A program made the position numbers and the translations under genes. A stretch of DNA of 64,000 nt from a bacterium 1XD42-76 (GTDB lineage: Bacteria; Bacillota; Clostridia; Lachnospirales; Lachnospiraceae): positions 62,001-126,000 of the forward strand of contig QZDW01000014.1 in assembly GCA_009917545.1 (NCBI GenBank). Direction: 5' to 3'. The number at the start of each line of letters is the position of its first letter. The stretch's first letter is position 1. Under the pieces are notes generated by a model. It was not told where the DNA came from, did not search any database, and worked only from the letters and a program-made list of their open reading frames with translations. Shown one piece after another: positions 18,218-27,215 of the stretch.

Positions 18218-19366
18218 ATGAAGCTTGCGATGATCGGACATAAGGATTTTCCCTCCCGTTCCGGAGGCGTAGAGGTGGTAGTATACGAACTGGCTACCCG
18301 CCTTGTCCGGCAGGGCTGTGAGGTTACGGTGTATAACAGGGGACGGAAAAGGGGAGATAATCACGGTGTCTGGGAAGGTGTGGAGTACCGCCGTTCGCCG
18401 ACTGTACAAAAGAGCGGTTTTAATGCAATGCTGTATTCTCTGACGGCAACCCTGCAGGCGATTCCCCGCAGGTATGATCTGCTCCATTATCATGCTGCAG
18501 GCCCGTCAGTCATGCTGGTGCTTGCCAGACTTTTCGGTGTCAAAACCGTAGCTACCGTGCATGGCCTGGACTGGCAGCGGGCCAAGTGGGGAGCATGGGC
18601 ATCGGCTTATTTGAGGCTTGGGGAGTGGGTCATTGCCAGATATGCAAATGAAGTGATTGTCCTGTCTCAGGGAATGCAGGAATACTTCCAATCCACGTAT
18701 AATCGGCGGACGAATTTGATAGAAAATGGGATTGTTCCAATTGAATATGCACCTGGCGATGAGATTTTCAGGCGCTGGGGTCTTGAGAGGGATGGGTATG
18801 TGCTCTTTCTGGGACGGATTGTACCGGAAAAGGGGCTGCATTATCTGATTCGGGCGTTTAAAAAGTGTAAGACGGAAAAGAAACTGGTGATCGCCGGAGA
18901 GGTGCCGGATGACCAATATGGCCGCGAGCTTCTGGCACTTGCCCGGGGATGTAAACGAATTTGTTTCGCAGGCTTTGCTGAAGGAAGAGCTTTGAGGGAA
19001 CTGTACAGTAACTGTACCTTATATGTCCTGCCCAGCGAGGTTGAGGGGCTTGCTTTAAGTCTTCTGGAGGCAATGTCTGTGGGAGCGAGGTGTATGACAA
19101 GCGATATCCCGGAGAATGCGACGGTTTTGAGTGATTTCGGAACGACATTCCGAAGCGGGGATGAGAAGTCTCTGTATGAGAAACTGCAGGAAGCCTTGAA
19201 ATCATCCGGTGAAAATCCGCGCAGAGAAGAGCAGATACGTTACATAAAGGAGAACTATAATTACGAGCTCGTGGAAGAAAAGACGTGGAAAGTCTATCAG
19301 GCTGCCATGAAAAGGGGGACAAATACCGCAGCAGGCCCGAGGCCTGACGGTACAGGAGAAAAATGA
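18218..19366 (+). CDS. Glycosyltransferase family 4 (DUF1972-like N-terminus)
   Basis: A 382-residue GT-B enzyme. The N-terminal Rossmann half starts KLAMIGHKDFPSRSGGVE, a glycine-rich motif typical of the DUF1972/rhamnosyltransferase-like group. The C-terminal half has FLGRIVPEKGLHYLI and the donor-binding E(x7)E in PSEVEGLALSLLEAMS. The ATG at 18218 has GAGGAG at 18202-18207; an ATG at 18209 is too close to that site. It acts at the cytoplasmic face, adding a sugar, possibly rhamnose, to a lipid-linked EPS precursor. It is the first clear biosynthetic gene after the recombinase-like gene. Confidence 0.87.
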   Translation: MKLAMIGHKDFPSRSGGVEVVVYELATRLVRQGCEVTVYNRGRKRGDNHGVWEGVEYRRSPTVQKSGFNAMLYSLTATLQAIPRRYDLLHYHAAGPSVMLVLARLFGVKTVATVHGLDWQRAKWGAWASAYLRLGEWVIARYANEVIVLSQGMQEYFQSTYNRRTNLIENGIVPIEYAPGDEIFRRWGLERDGYVLFLGRIVPEKGLHYLIRAFKKCKTEKKLVIAGEVPDDQYGRELLALARGCKRICFAGFAEGRALRELYSNCTLYVLPSEVEGLALSLLEAMSVGARCMTSDIPENATVLSDFGTTFRSGDEKSLYEKLQEALKSSGENPRREEQIRYIKENYNYELVEEKTWKVYQAAMKRGTNTAAGPRPDGTGEK

Positions 19367-19388
19367 CGTTTTTTGTGCCTGTGCGGAA

Positions 19389-20594
19389 ATGGATATGAAA
19401 ATTTTAATGGTAAACAAGTTCCTGTATCCGCGGGGCGGGGCGGAAACATACATGCTGCAGATCGGGGAATATCTGAAAAGCCAGGGGCATGAGGTGGAAT
19501 ATTTTGGGATGTATGATCCCCGGAATATCGTGTGTAACAGTCTGGGACTCGGGACCGTGAACATGGATTTTAGGTCCGGGGGGTTAGAACGGCTGAGGTA
19601 TCCATTCCACATCCTGTATTCACTGGAAGCCAAAAGGAAGATTTGCCGTGTGATCCGGCACTTTTCCCCGGATGTGGTACATTTAAATAACATTTATTTT
19701 CATCTGACCCCATCGGTTATTGACGGAGCCGCAAAGCTTGGCATTCCGATGGTTGAAACTGTTCATGATTTTCAGATGCTGTGCCCAAACCACATGATGC
19801 TGGATCTAAGGAATATGAAGCCCTGTACGCGCTGTCTTTCAGGGAATAAGTGGAATTGTGCCCAAAGAAAGTGTATCCATAATTCAGGGCTGAAAAGTAT
19901 TCTGGGGAGCATGGAAGGATTCCTTTATCAGAAAAAGCGAACGTATGACAATGTGAGCCGTCTGATCTGCCCCAGCCGGTTTATAGAGAAAATGCTGCAG
20001 AGAGACCCCCGGTTTCGGGGAAAGACAGTCATGCTGCATAATTTTATCCGGCCGGAGGACACGACAGATACCCAAAAGAGGGATTATGTCCTCTACTTTG
20101 GCAGGCTGTCAGAAGAAAAGGGTATTCGCCGCCTGATTGCCGCCTGCCGGCTGGTTCCGGAGATTCCCTTTGTGGTGGCAGGGCAGGGGCCTTTAGCCTG
20201 TCTGCTGGAGGGAAACTGTCCGCCGAATGTACAGTTTGTCGGCTTCAAGGAAGGGCAGGAGCTGAAAGAGCTTGTCCGGCAGGCACGTTTTTCGGTATAT
20301 CTGCCGGTCTGGTATGAAAACTGTCCGCTTTCTGTGCTGGAATCGCAGGCGTTGGGAACTCCTGTACTGGCAAATGCCATTGGCGGAGTTCCGGAACTGA
20401 TAAAGGATGGTGAAACCGGGGTACTGTTAAGGCGCTTTACGCCAGAGGAATATGCGAAACAGATTCGCGGGCTTTACCGGGATAAAGAAAAACTGGCGCG
20501 GATGTCAGAGCAGTGCCGAAAGCAGAATGACTTCGTAACAATAGAGAGCTACTGTGAAAAGCTGCTGGATCTTTATCGCTCTGTTATGTTATAA
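19389..20594 (+). CDS. Glycosyltransferase family 4
   Basis: A 401-residue GT-B transferase (a second ATG at 19395 is equally possible; no strong ribosome binding site for either). N-terminal motif KILMVNKFLYPRGGAE; middle cysteine cluster CTRCLSGNKWNCAQRKC (about residues 139-155); C-terminal LYFGRLSEEKGIRRLI and YENCPLSVLESQALGTPVL, the donor-sugar site. The cysteine-rich insert is common in GT4 enzymes of this type and may bind metal structurally. It transfers a nucleotide-activated sugar to the growing lipid-linked repeat unit. It is 22 bp after the previous GT4 gene. Confidence 0.88.
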   Translation: MDMKILMVNKFLYPRGGAETYMLQIGEYLKSQGHEVEYFGMYDPRNIVCNSLGLGTVNMDFRSGGLERLRYPFHILYSLEAKRKICRVIRHFSPDVVHLNNIYFHLTPSVIDGAAKLGIPMVETVHDFQMLCPNHMMLDLRNMKPCTRCLSGNKWNCAQRKCIHNSGLKSILGSMEGFLYQKKRTYDNVSRLICPSRFIEKMLQRDPRFRGKTVMLHNFIRPEDTTDTQKRDYVLYFGRLSEEKGIRRLIAACRLVPEIPFVVAGQGPLACLLEGNCPPNVQFVGFKEGQELKELVRQARFSVYLPVWYENCPLSVLESQALGTPVLANAIGGVPELIKDGETGVLLRRFTPEEYAKQIRGLYRDKEKLARMSEQCRKQNDFVTIESYCEKLLDLYRSVML

Positions 20595-20656
20595 AGAACA
20601 GAGGTATCGCCTTTCAACGACAATTCTTCAGGGGAACGCGTGGAGGAAGAGGAAAA

Positions 20657-21604
20657 ATGCGTAGAAAAAATAATAGCACTGCGGCAGAAAAGAAACATGG
20701 GAAGAAACGAAACTGGATGGTGCTTGGCAGCATTCTTGTGGTGGCGGGCACGATTGCAGCATGGATTGCATGGTCGAACAGTACGTTTGAGGAAACCTTT
20801 TATACGATGGAATCCTCTAAGATTGAGGAGCCGGTACGGATCATTCTGCTGGCGGACCTGCATCAGGCATCATTCGGTACAGGCAATGAGGAGCTGATTG
20901 CACGCGTTGGTGCGTTAAAACCGGATGCCATACTGCTTGCAGGGGATGTAATCAATAAGAATGCTCCGGACTGGGACTATGCCGTGAATCTGTGCAGGGG
21001 GCTTACGGAAATTGCACCGGTCTATTATGGGATGGGGAATCACGAGAACGAGGTGCTATATGGACAGGATTTAAATAAGGAATTTCTGGAGGCTGCGGCA
21101 GATACCCTGGGCGACTCCAAAGAGGATTTTGTACCACTGCTTCGGGACGGACAGGTGTGGAATACATTAAAGGATACCGGAGTACAGCTTCTGCAAAATG
21201 AATCTACCGTGGTCGACATTAAGGGAAATTCCGTTAAAATCGGCGGAGTGAGTACGAATCTCAGCAGTTTCTGGCCGTATTCCGGTGAGTTTATTTACCA
21301 GTTCGCAGAGGAAGATAACCAAGACTTTAAAATTTTGATCTCTCACCGGCCGGAGCCGGTTAAAGCGTATATTTCAGATTATGCGGTTGATCTGGTCGTG
21401 TCCGGCCATAATCATGGCGGAATCGTCCGTATCCCGGGAGTCGGAGGCCTGGTGTCAGAAGCGGAGGGGCTGTTTCCAACATATGATGACGGATGGTTTG
21501 AATGGGACAGGATGACGCTCGTGATCAGCCGGGGGCTGGGCGGGCATGGCCTGATTCCAAGAGTATTTAACAAGCCGGAACTGATTATCGTGGATATTAA
21601 TTAA
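20657..21604 (+). CDS. Membrane-anchored metallophosphoesterase (calcineurin-like)
   Basis: A 315-residue protein with a basic N-terminus and one membrane segment (about 24-44). The phosphoesterase domain has the full dinuclear-metal set: LADLHQ (DxH), LAGDVI (GD), GMGNHENE (GNHE), SHRPEP and SGHNHGG (GHxH). Relatives such as YkuE/LpxG-like enzymes cleave membrane-anchored pyrophosphates. In this locus it could recycle undecaprenyl pyrophosphate or trim lipid-linked sugar phosphates; this is inference. GGAGGAAGAGG precedes the ATG. It sits between transferase and chain-length genes, as part of the same operon. Confidence 0.88.
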   Translation: MRRKNNSTAAEKKHGKKRNWMVLGSILVVAGTIAAWIAWSNSTFEETFYTMESSKIEEPVRIILLADLHQASFGTGNEELIARVGALKPDAILLAGDVINKNAPDWDYAVNLCRGLTEIAPVYYGMGNHENEVLYGQDLNKEFLEAAADTLGDSKEDFVPLLRDGQVWNTLKDTGVQLLQNESTVVDIKGNSVKIGGVSTNLSSFWPYSGEFIYQFAEEDNQDFKILISHRPEPVKAYISDYAVDLVVSGHNHGGIVRIPGVGGLVSEAEGLFPTYDDGWFEWDRMTLVISRGLGGHGLIPRVFNKPELIIVDIN

Positions 21605-21619
21605 AGGCGGAGATGTCAC

Positions 21620-22996
21620 ATGTTTTATATATTAAAGTACTATAAGCTGGCTCTGACCGGAATCTCAGTTTTACTGCTGGCCAGTGGGTTTCTGACACTG
21701 TTTATCCAGCGGAGGCAGGGGCTTAAGTCTCTTCTGGTAAAGTATTGGGGGCTCCGGGGAAAACAGAGATTATGGCCGCTTATTCTGGCCGTATTAATAT
21801 TAAATTGTTTCATGCTTTCAGCCAGAACACGGCTCTATACGAGTGCCGGGATTACATTAAATTATAATCTGGCATCCCAGGGCCTCAATCCAAATGGGAC
21901 CCGTTTCAATCAGACGGATATTTTAAGTTCCCATGTGCTGGAACGGGCGATTGAAAAGGGAGCGCTGGAGGGAATTACAGCAGCTGATTTAAAAAATGCG
22001 ATTCAGGTCTGGCCTGCTGTGCAGGGGGACAGCTGGTCAAAGAATGCCTACTTTATCTCTACACAATTTGTGCTGCAGTATAATGCAAACAAAAAAACGG
22101 CATCCGAGGATGGCGAGAAGCTGCTTTCACTGGTGACACAGGCATACAAGGAATGGTTTATCAAAGAATATTCGGCGAATACAGACATTCTGGCTCTCGA
22201 CTTTTCCCAGGCAGAAAGCCAGGATTATCTGGACAGCTGCTCATATCTCAATAAGATAGCGGAGTCGATTGGCGAATACATGAAAAATATGTCCGGCGAG
22301 GAACCGGCGTTCCGTTCGAGTGTCAATGGGGAGACATTTCAATCCATGTCCTCACAGGCCTATGCAGTATCGAATACTCTGGTGGAGAAACTCGAGGCCT
22401 ATATCCTGGAAGAAGGAATTTCCAGAGATGCGGCTCAATATACCAGCAGATTGAATGTCTCTAATATCTTTTTGGACTTCGATGCCAGAAAGGCGGCGGC
22501 CTCGAATGAAAATACGCTGGAGGCGATAGCGATGTATGAGAACGACATTGCGCGGATTGTTTTGGTTCCTACCTATGATACCAATAACCAGTTCTACATG
22601 TCGCAGACGAGAATCGGTGTGGATGATTTCGCGGCCAGTGCAAGTCATTATGCCGATGAAAAGGTGTCGATTTACGGGAAGATCGCGGATAACAGTCATG
22701 TAATCGGAAAGCTTTCCGGCCGTTACCGGTCAGGCGGTACGGATGAGAAAGCAGAGGCATTGATCGCACAGATTGAGCAGGAACTTCTGCGTATCGCCCA
22801 CCAGGCGGAGGATTTGGTAGAGGAATATAATGCCAGACAGGCAAACCGATATATGACGGCTGTTATTTCGTCGGCGGAGGCTCAGGCAGGCTCCCTGGCA
22901 GTGGAGGTAGCGATGCTGACGCTTCTCTTTGCCGCCAGCTTACATTTGGGCTGGTTCGCGTTCGAAGAAAACAGAAAGAGAAAGGGAACGGTATGA
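21620..22996 (+). CDS. Wzz-like polysaccharide co-polymerase membrane protein
   Basis: A 458-residue protein with membrane segments at about 8-28 and 47-66, a large extracytoplasmic helical region (about 70-425) and a last segment at about 428-446. That topology fits chain-length determinant / PCP proteins, but the Wzz motifs are weak, so the assignment leans on topology and neighbours. GGCGGAG (21606-21612) precedes ATG 21620. Its stop overlaps the start of the next gene by ATGA, so the two are translationally coupled and probably act as a pair. No kinase domain or tyrosine-rich tail is visible. Confidence 0.6.
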   Translation: MFYILKYYKLALTGISVLLLASGFLTLFIQRRQGLKSLLVKYWGLRGKQRLWPLILAVLILNCFMLSARTRLYTSAGITLNYNLASQGLNPNGTRFNQTDILSSHVLERAIEKGALEGITAADLKNAIQVWPAVQGDSWSKNAYFISTQFVLQYNANKKTASEDGEKLLSLVTQAYKEWFIKEYSANTDILALDFSQAESQDYLDSCSYLNKIAESIGEYMKNMSGEEPAFRSSVNGETFQSMSSQAYAVSNTLVEKLEAYILEEGISRDAAQYTSRLNVSNIFLDFDARKAAASNENTLEAIAMYENDIARIVLVPTYDTNNQFYMSQTRIGVDDFAASASHYADEKVSIYGKIADNSHVIGKLSGRYRSGGTDEKAEALIAQIEQELLRIAHQAEDLVEEYNARQANRYMTAVISSAEAQAGSLAVEVAMLTLLFAASLHLGWFAFEENRKRKGTV

Positions 22997-24891
22997 AGCA
23001 GTTTCAAGTATTTCGCTATTTAAAACGGTGGCTGCCGCTAATTCTTTGCTTCTTTATTGGCATGACTCTTTTCTCTTATCGGGTGATTGCCAAAAAACAG
23101 AGCTATACGGCGTCGGCAGTGATCGAATATACGAATTCATCCGCAAAGGACGGATATGCCCCTGACGGCTCGGTCATTGACGTGACCGAGGTGGCTTCTT
23201 CAGGAAATATGGCGAGGGTCATGGAAAATCTGGGGCTGTCTCTGGGGAATTACAGCCTGGACAGACTGTGTGCGGGGATTAAGGTAGAGCCTATCATAGA
23301 GGAACAGGCTCTGAGCATTCAGGAGGCAGTGAATGAGGAAGGCGAGGAATATACGATTCAGCCTACCGCTTATGTTGTAAGTTGTACTCTGGACAGCTCT
23401 GGCAGCGAAGGGCTGGCCCGGGATATTTTAAACGAGCTTTTAGACGTTTACTTTTCTGATTATAGTAATAAGCATATTAATCAGGAGCAGGTCAATAATC
23501 AGACCAGAGATCTGGCAGGAACTGATTATGATTATCTGGAAATGGTAGAGCGGATTGATCAGCAGCTGAGTGATACCATCAATACGCTCCATATCCGGTA
23601 TCTGAGGGAGCGGTATTTTCGTTCTGTCAATACAGGATATTCTTTCTCTGACTTGCGGGATCAGTTTGCTCTGATTCGGGATGTGAATGTTTCACGTCTC
23701 TATTCCCTGATTCTGGGCAACCGGATTAGCAAGGATCGGTCCCTTTTATTAAATAAGTACCAGAACCGGATCGCCAATTATGAGCTGACGAGCCAGAATG
23801 CCCAGGAGAGCATTGACGATATTCTGAGGATTATCAATGCGTATATAGATAAAATGCGTGTGTCAGGCAACACGGATATCGACTACAATTATATCCTGAA
23901 CGACGTATATGACCGCGAATGGGAGCAGGACGAATCCGGCGCCCGGGAAGCTACAAACCGTACCATTCAATATGATATATTGCTGCGCGACTGGATATCC
24001 GAGTCCGACCGCTGGGACTACGCCGAGATCGATGCGGCCTACTGCTTATTTATTATAGATGTATATCAGGGCGGACGGAGCGAGCTGGCCGGAGGAAAAT
24101 CCGTGAGCGAAGAGGAGATAGAACAGGAGATCGCTGCGGTGATTCAAAAAATGAATGAACTGTACGATATTGTAACCCAGACAAATACGGAGTATAACAG
24201 TTACCTTGGTGCGCAGAATATCAAAACGCTTTCAAGCGCCAGCGTGCAGCCTGCATTTAACATGTCGTTTTATCTGGCGATCATTGCGTTCTTTTTCCTG
24301 GCAGTCGGTTGCTGCGGGGCAATTCTGCTGGGGAGATGCGGCGATATCCTGGAATATCTGTTCTTACGCGACCGTGCGACCGGGTGTATGAACCGGGTAT
24401 CCTGCGACCGGTATATTCATGACCGGGAAACGACGGTACTGCCGTTAGAGGCTTGCTGTATTAATATTCAGATCGCCAACCAGCGCGAACTGAACGAGAC
24501 CTTTGGCCGGGAGAAGATGGATCAGGCATTTAAGGAATTTGGCCGGGTGTTAAGGGAATTGTTTGAGGGGCGCAAAAACGGTTTTGTGGGCTATAACGGC
24601 GGAGGGCAATTCTGGGTCTTTTTTGAAACAGCAGCGCACGATTCCATCGTTCAGGAAGCAGAACGGCTGGAGATCACGCTCAGACAGGTGGTTTCCTTTA
24701 TCCCGGTATCGTACCAGATGGGAGCGGTCAATGCAGGGGAAAGCTCGACCTTTAACCTCCGAGGCCTGATTTCCAATGTAGTGAAGAACCGCAGGCTCTG
24801 CCAGACTGGAGAACCTCAGGCGGCAGATGGAGCACAGGAGAAGGGAGATGGAACACATACAGCATATGCATCAGGAGAAAGGAAAGACTAG
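22993..24891 (+). CDS. Wzz-like extracytoplasmic protein fused to a degenerate GGDEF domain
   Basis: A 632-residue protein. A membrane segment at about 13-31 and another at 424-447 flank a ~390-residue helical, coiled-coil-rich extracytoplasmic domain, a PCP/Wzz-type layout. The cytoplasmic tail (about 455-600) looks like a diguanylate cyclase: DRATGCMNR matches DxLTGLxNR, and YNGGGQFWVFF at 534-544 stands where R-GGDEF is expected. GGDEF has become GGGQF and no RxxD inhibitory site is seen, so catalysis is unlikely; nucleotide sensing is possible. It starts in an ATGA overlap with the previous gene. I infer that it couples second-messenger level to EPS chain length or export. Confidence 0.68.
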   Translation: MKQFQVFRYLKRWLPLILCFFIGMTLFSYRVIAKKQSYTASAVIEYTNSSAKDGYAPDGSVIDVTEVASSGNMARVMENLGLSLGNYSLDRLCAGIKVEPIIEEQALSIQEAVNEEGEEYTIQPTAYVVSCTLDSSGSEGLARDILNELLDVYFSDYSNKHINQEQVNNQTRDLAGTDYDYLEMVERIDQQLSDTINTLHIRYLRERYFRSVNTGYSFSDLRDQFALIRDVNVSRLYSLILGNRISKDRSLLLNKYQNRIANYELTSQNAQESIDDILRIINAYIDKMRVSGNTDIDYNYILNDVYDREWEQDESGAREATNRTIQYDILLRDWISESDRWDYAEIDAAYCLFIIDVYQGGRSELAGGKSVSEEEIEQEIAAVIQKMNELYDIVTQTNTEYNSYLGAQNIKTLSSASVQPAFNMSFYLAIIAFFFLAVGCCGAILLGRCGDILEYLFLRDRATGCMNRVSCDRYIHDRETTVLPLEACCINIQIANQRELNETFGREKMDQAFKEFGRVLRELFEGRKNGFVGYNGGGQFWVFFETAAHDSIVQEAERLEITLRQVVSFIPVSYQMGAVNAGESSTFNLRGLISNVVKNRRLCQTGEPQAADGAQEKGDGTHTAYASGERKD

Positions 24892-26119
24892 CGGAGAGGA
24901 CATCTTTCTGGCGGTTCTTTACACCTTATTGGCCTGCGGAATGTACTATTTCCACGATGAATATATCGACCTGGGCATTCATTTCATGTACAAATTTGTG
25001 CTGGCGGTATTGATTGCAGCGTTAAGTTTTCTGATCTTTCTGGTCCGTACTGACCTGCGCCGCGGCGGGAGCCTGATTCAATATATTGTTGTGTTCAGTC
25101 TCCCTTATCTGTCGGCGGTGCTGGCTTCGATCCCGTTATGGGTGTTTCAGATTCAGAGGCTGGCACAGATCCGCCGCGGCCTTTTTGATCAGATCTATGG
25201 AGTAGCCATTATTGTGGCAGTTGCAGGGATTCTCTATGTCTTTGGCCGACGTGGACTATGGCTTAATCTGGCGGCCATGTTGGGAGCCAATTTTATTACC
25301 GTTGTGCGGGTCGTCCATGAATATGGAATTTCCACCTACCTCGATGAACTGCGAACTCTGATCGTTACATTTTCCAGCGAAGTGGGGCCGGTGATCCAAC
25401 AGATGGAGATCCATGAACTGACCTTTGGGCTTGGTGTCTATCTGGTATTTTATGCCCTGAACTGGAGAGAATGCCAAAAGGATCGCATGGCGGCCCTCTT
25501 TTTTATCCCCACGTTGTTCTGCTTTCTGTCCGGATTTAAGAGGATCGGCGTTGCTGCGATAGCGGCAGCAGTGCTTGTATGGCTGGTATTACGGCTGACA
25601 GCTAAAAAACACAGCGGTTCTTTTGTACTTATGACGGCGGCCTTTACGGCTGTTATTGTGGCATTTTTATATATCTGTCTGGTTAAAAACGGACTTTTTG
25701 TATTCCTATCCGAACATTTCGGATTGGATACAATGGGACGGAGAGAATTAAGCCAGTTTATTGACCGGCATTATTGGATTGGTCTGGATTTTTTTGGAAA
25801 CGGTGTAGGCTTTGTGACACGTTTGTTTTCAGATCTTCCTGCAGAATGGACAATCCGGGCGCTGCATAACGATATCCTGATGATCTATATTGATATCGGC
25901 TTCTGGGGTTTTTGGGTATGGATGCTGTGCTTTTTTCCGTTGCGTGTTTGGTTGGTATATCAATGGCAGGGGCTTAGGGGCGGACTTCTGTGCCTGGGTC
26001 TCCAGGCGTATGTGTTTGCCACCGCGGCGACAGATAATACGCTCTTTTATATCTATGTAACCGGGGCTCTGGCGATTGTCACGATGAGCGGTGCATTTGA
26101 TGGACAAAAAGACGGATGA
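24848..26119 (+). CDS. O-antigen/EPS polymerase-like membrane protein (Wzy-type)
   Basis: A 423-residue protein with about ten to twelve hydrophobic segments and a longer loop in the C-terminal third (about residues 285-345: FLSEHFGLDTMGRRELSQ and onward). That loop is where Wzy polymerases have their large external loop. Sequence identity to known Wzy is characteristically low, so topology plus location carry the call. ATG 24848 is preferred because AGGAG lies 7 bp upstream; ATG 24827 lies deeper in the previous gene, which it overlaps. It would link repeat units outside the membrane, working with the two Wzz-like proteins and the flippase at 35076. Confidence 0.7.
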   Translation: MEHIQHMHQEKGKTSGEDIFLAVLYTLLACGMYYFHDEYIDLGIHFMYKFVLAVLIAALSFLIFLVRTDLRRGGSLIQYIVVFSLPYLSAVLASIPLWVFQIQRLAQIRRGLFDQIYGVAIIVAVAGILYVFGRRGLWLNLAAMLGANFITVVRVVHEYGISTYLDELRTLIVTFSSEVGPVIQQMEIHELTFGLGVYLVFYALNWRECQKDRMAALFFIPTLFCFLSGFKRIGVAAIAAAVLVWLVLRLTAKKHSGSFVLMTAAFTAVIVAFLYICLVKNGLFVFLSEHFGLDTMGRRELSQFIDRHYWIGLDFFGNGVGFVTRLFSDLPAEWTIRALHNDILMIYIDIGFWGFWVWMLCFFPLRVWLVYQWQGLRGGLLCLGLQAYVFATAATDNTLFYIYVTGALAIVTMSGAFDGQKDG

Positions 26120-26132
26120 ATGGAGTCGGATT

Positions 26133-27215
26133 ATGCTTGAGCTGAACGTATATTGCATTGAGAAAACACCTCATCTGAGTATGCCGGTGACGGGACTAAG
26201 GATGCTTGAGGAACAGAAAAAGGTTCGGCTTTCTTTTGAGATTGACAGAGAAAATCGGCGGAAGTTTCCGTATGCGCCTCTGTTGGGCGTATACGGAGGA
26301 GGAAAACGTATTCTGTTTGACCTGGCAGACGGATATGGGACAGAGGTGGAGCACGCCCAGCCGTGGGTAGCCGGTCAGGCAGATTTTGTTTTCCGGCGCA
26401 GCTTTTCTCCGAAAGAGAATGAGAAACTTCCGCCGGAGCTTGGGAAACGGATCCATCCTCTGGGATTTCATTTTCATGTATCCTGCCCGAAAAATCCCAT
26501 TGACGAGGTGTGCTCCTGGAATGAGAGAAAAAGTGCTTTGTTCCAATATGTATGCAACGGGCGCCCGCGCAGCTTCTTTACACTGGATCGGTTCGAGTGT
26601 CCGCCAAAGCCCTGTGAACAGCCGAAGGTTTTATTTTATACGCGCCTGTGGCACGTGCCGGAAAATGATGAACTTTATGAGAATGTTGTGCGGATGAACC
26701 AAATGCGCGTCCGCCTGGTGAAGGAATTGAGAAAATGCTACGGCAGACAGTTTATGGGAGGGATCCAGTTTGACCCTAAGGAAGTAGTACGATATGGAAG
26801 CCTCATGGTCGGGATCCCTGAAACCAGACGAATGCGATATCTGCAGATGATGCATATGGCTGATATTTGTATTGGCTCCACCGGCCTGCATGATTCCATT
26901 GGGTGGAAAACTGCAGAATATATTGCAGCTTCAAAAGCGGTTGTGAATGAAGCTCTTTGCTTTGAAGTGCCGGGAAATTTTCGTGAGGGAGTAAACTACC
27001 TGTCTTTTACCAGTGCAGAGGAATGTCTGGCGCAGGTAGAATACCTGATGGCGGATCCGGAATGTATCTATGAAATGGCCCTCGCGAATCAGACGTATTA
27101 TCGGACATATGTGAGGCCGGATCGAATGATGGCAAACGCTCTCAAACAGGTGTTCCCTGATTGGGAAGGAGGGAAAGGCCTCTATGAAAATCAGCGTCGT
27201 GATACCCGTTTATAA
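26133..27215 (+). CDS. CgeB/YkvP-like glycosyltransferase-related protein
   Basis: A 360-residue soluble protein. The last ~180 residues resemble the C-terminal half of CgeB/YkvP-type GT-B transferases: ADICIGSTGLHDSIGWKTAE followed by AASKAVVNEAL and GVNYLSFTSAEECL. The N-terminal half is not recognisable. I chose ATG 26133 because GGAG lies 7 bp upstream; GTG 26091 and ATG 26100 overlap the polymerase gene and lack a ribosome binding site. It overlaps the next GT2 gene by 32 bp. Probably another sugar transferase of the EPS pathway, function not proven. Confidence 0.6.
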   Translation: MLELNVYCIEKTPHLSMPVTGLRMLEEQKKVRLSFEIDRENRRKFPYAPLLGVYGGGKRILFDLADGYGTEVEHAQPWVAGQADFVFRRSFSPKENEKLPPELGKRIHPLGFHFHVSCPKNPIDEVCSWNERKSALFQYVCNGRPRSFFTLDRFECPPKPCEQPKVLFYTRLWHVPENDELYENVVRMNQMRVRLVKELRKCYGRQFMGGIQFDPKEVVRYGSLMVGIPETRRMRYLQMMHMADICIGSTGLHDSIGWKTAEYIAASKAVVNEALCFEVPGNFREGVNYLSFTSAEECLAQVEYLMADPECIYEMALANQTYYRTYVRPDRMMANALKQVFPDWEGGKGLYENQRRDTRL

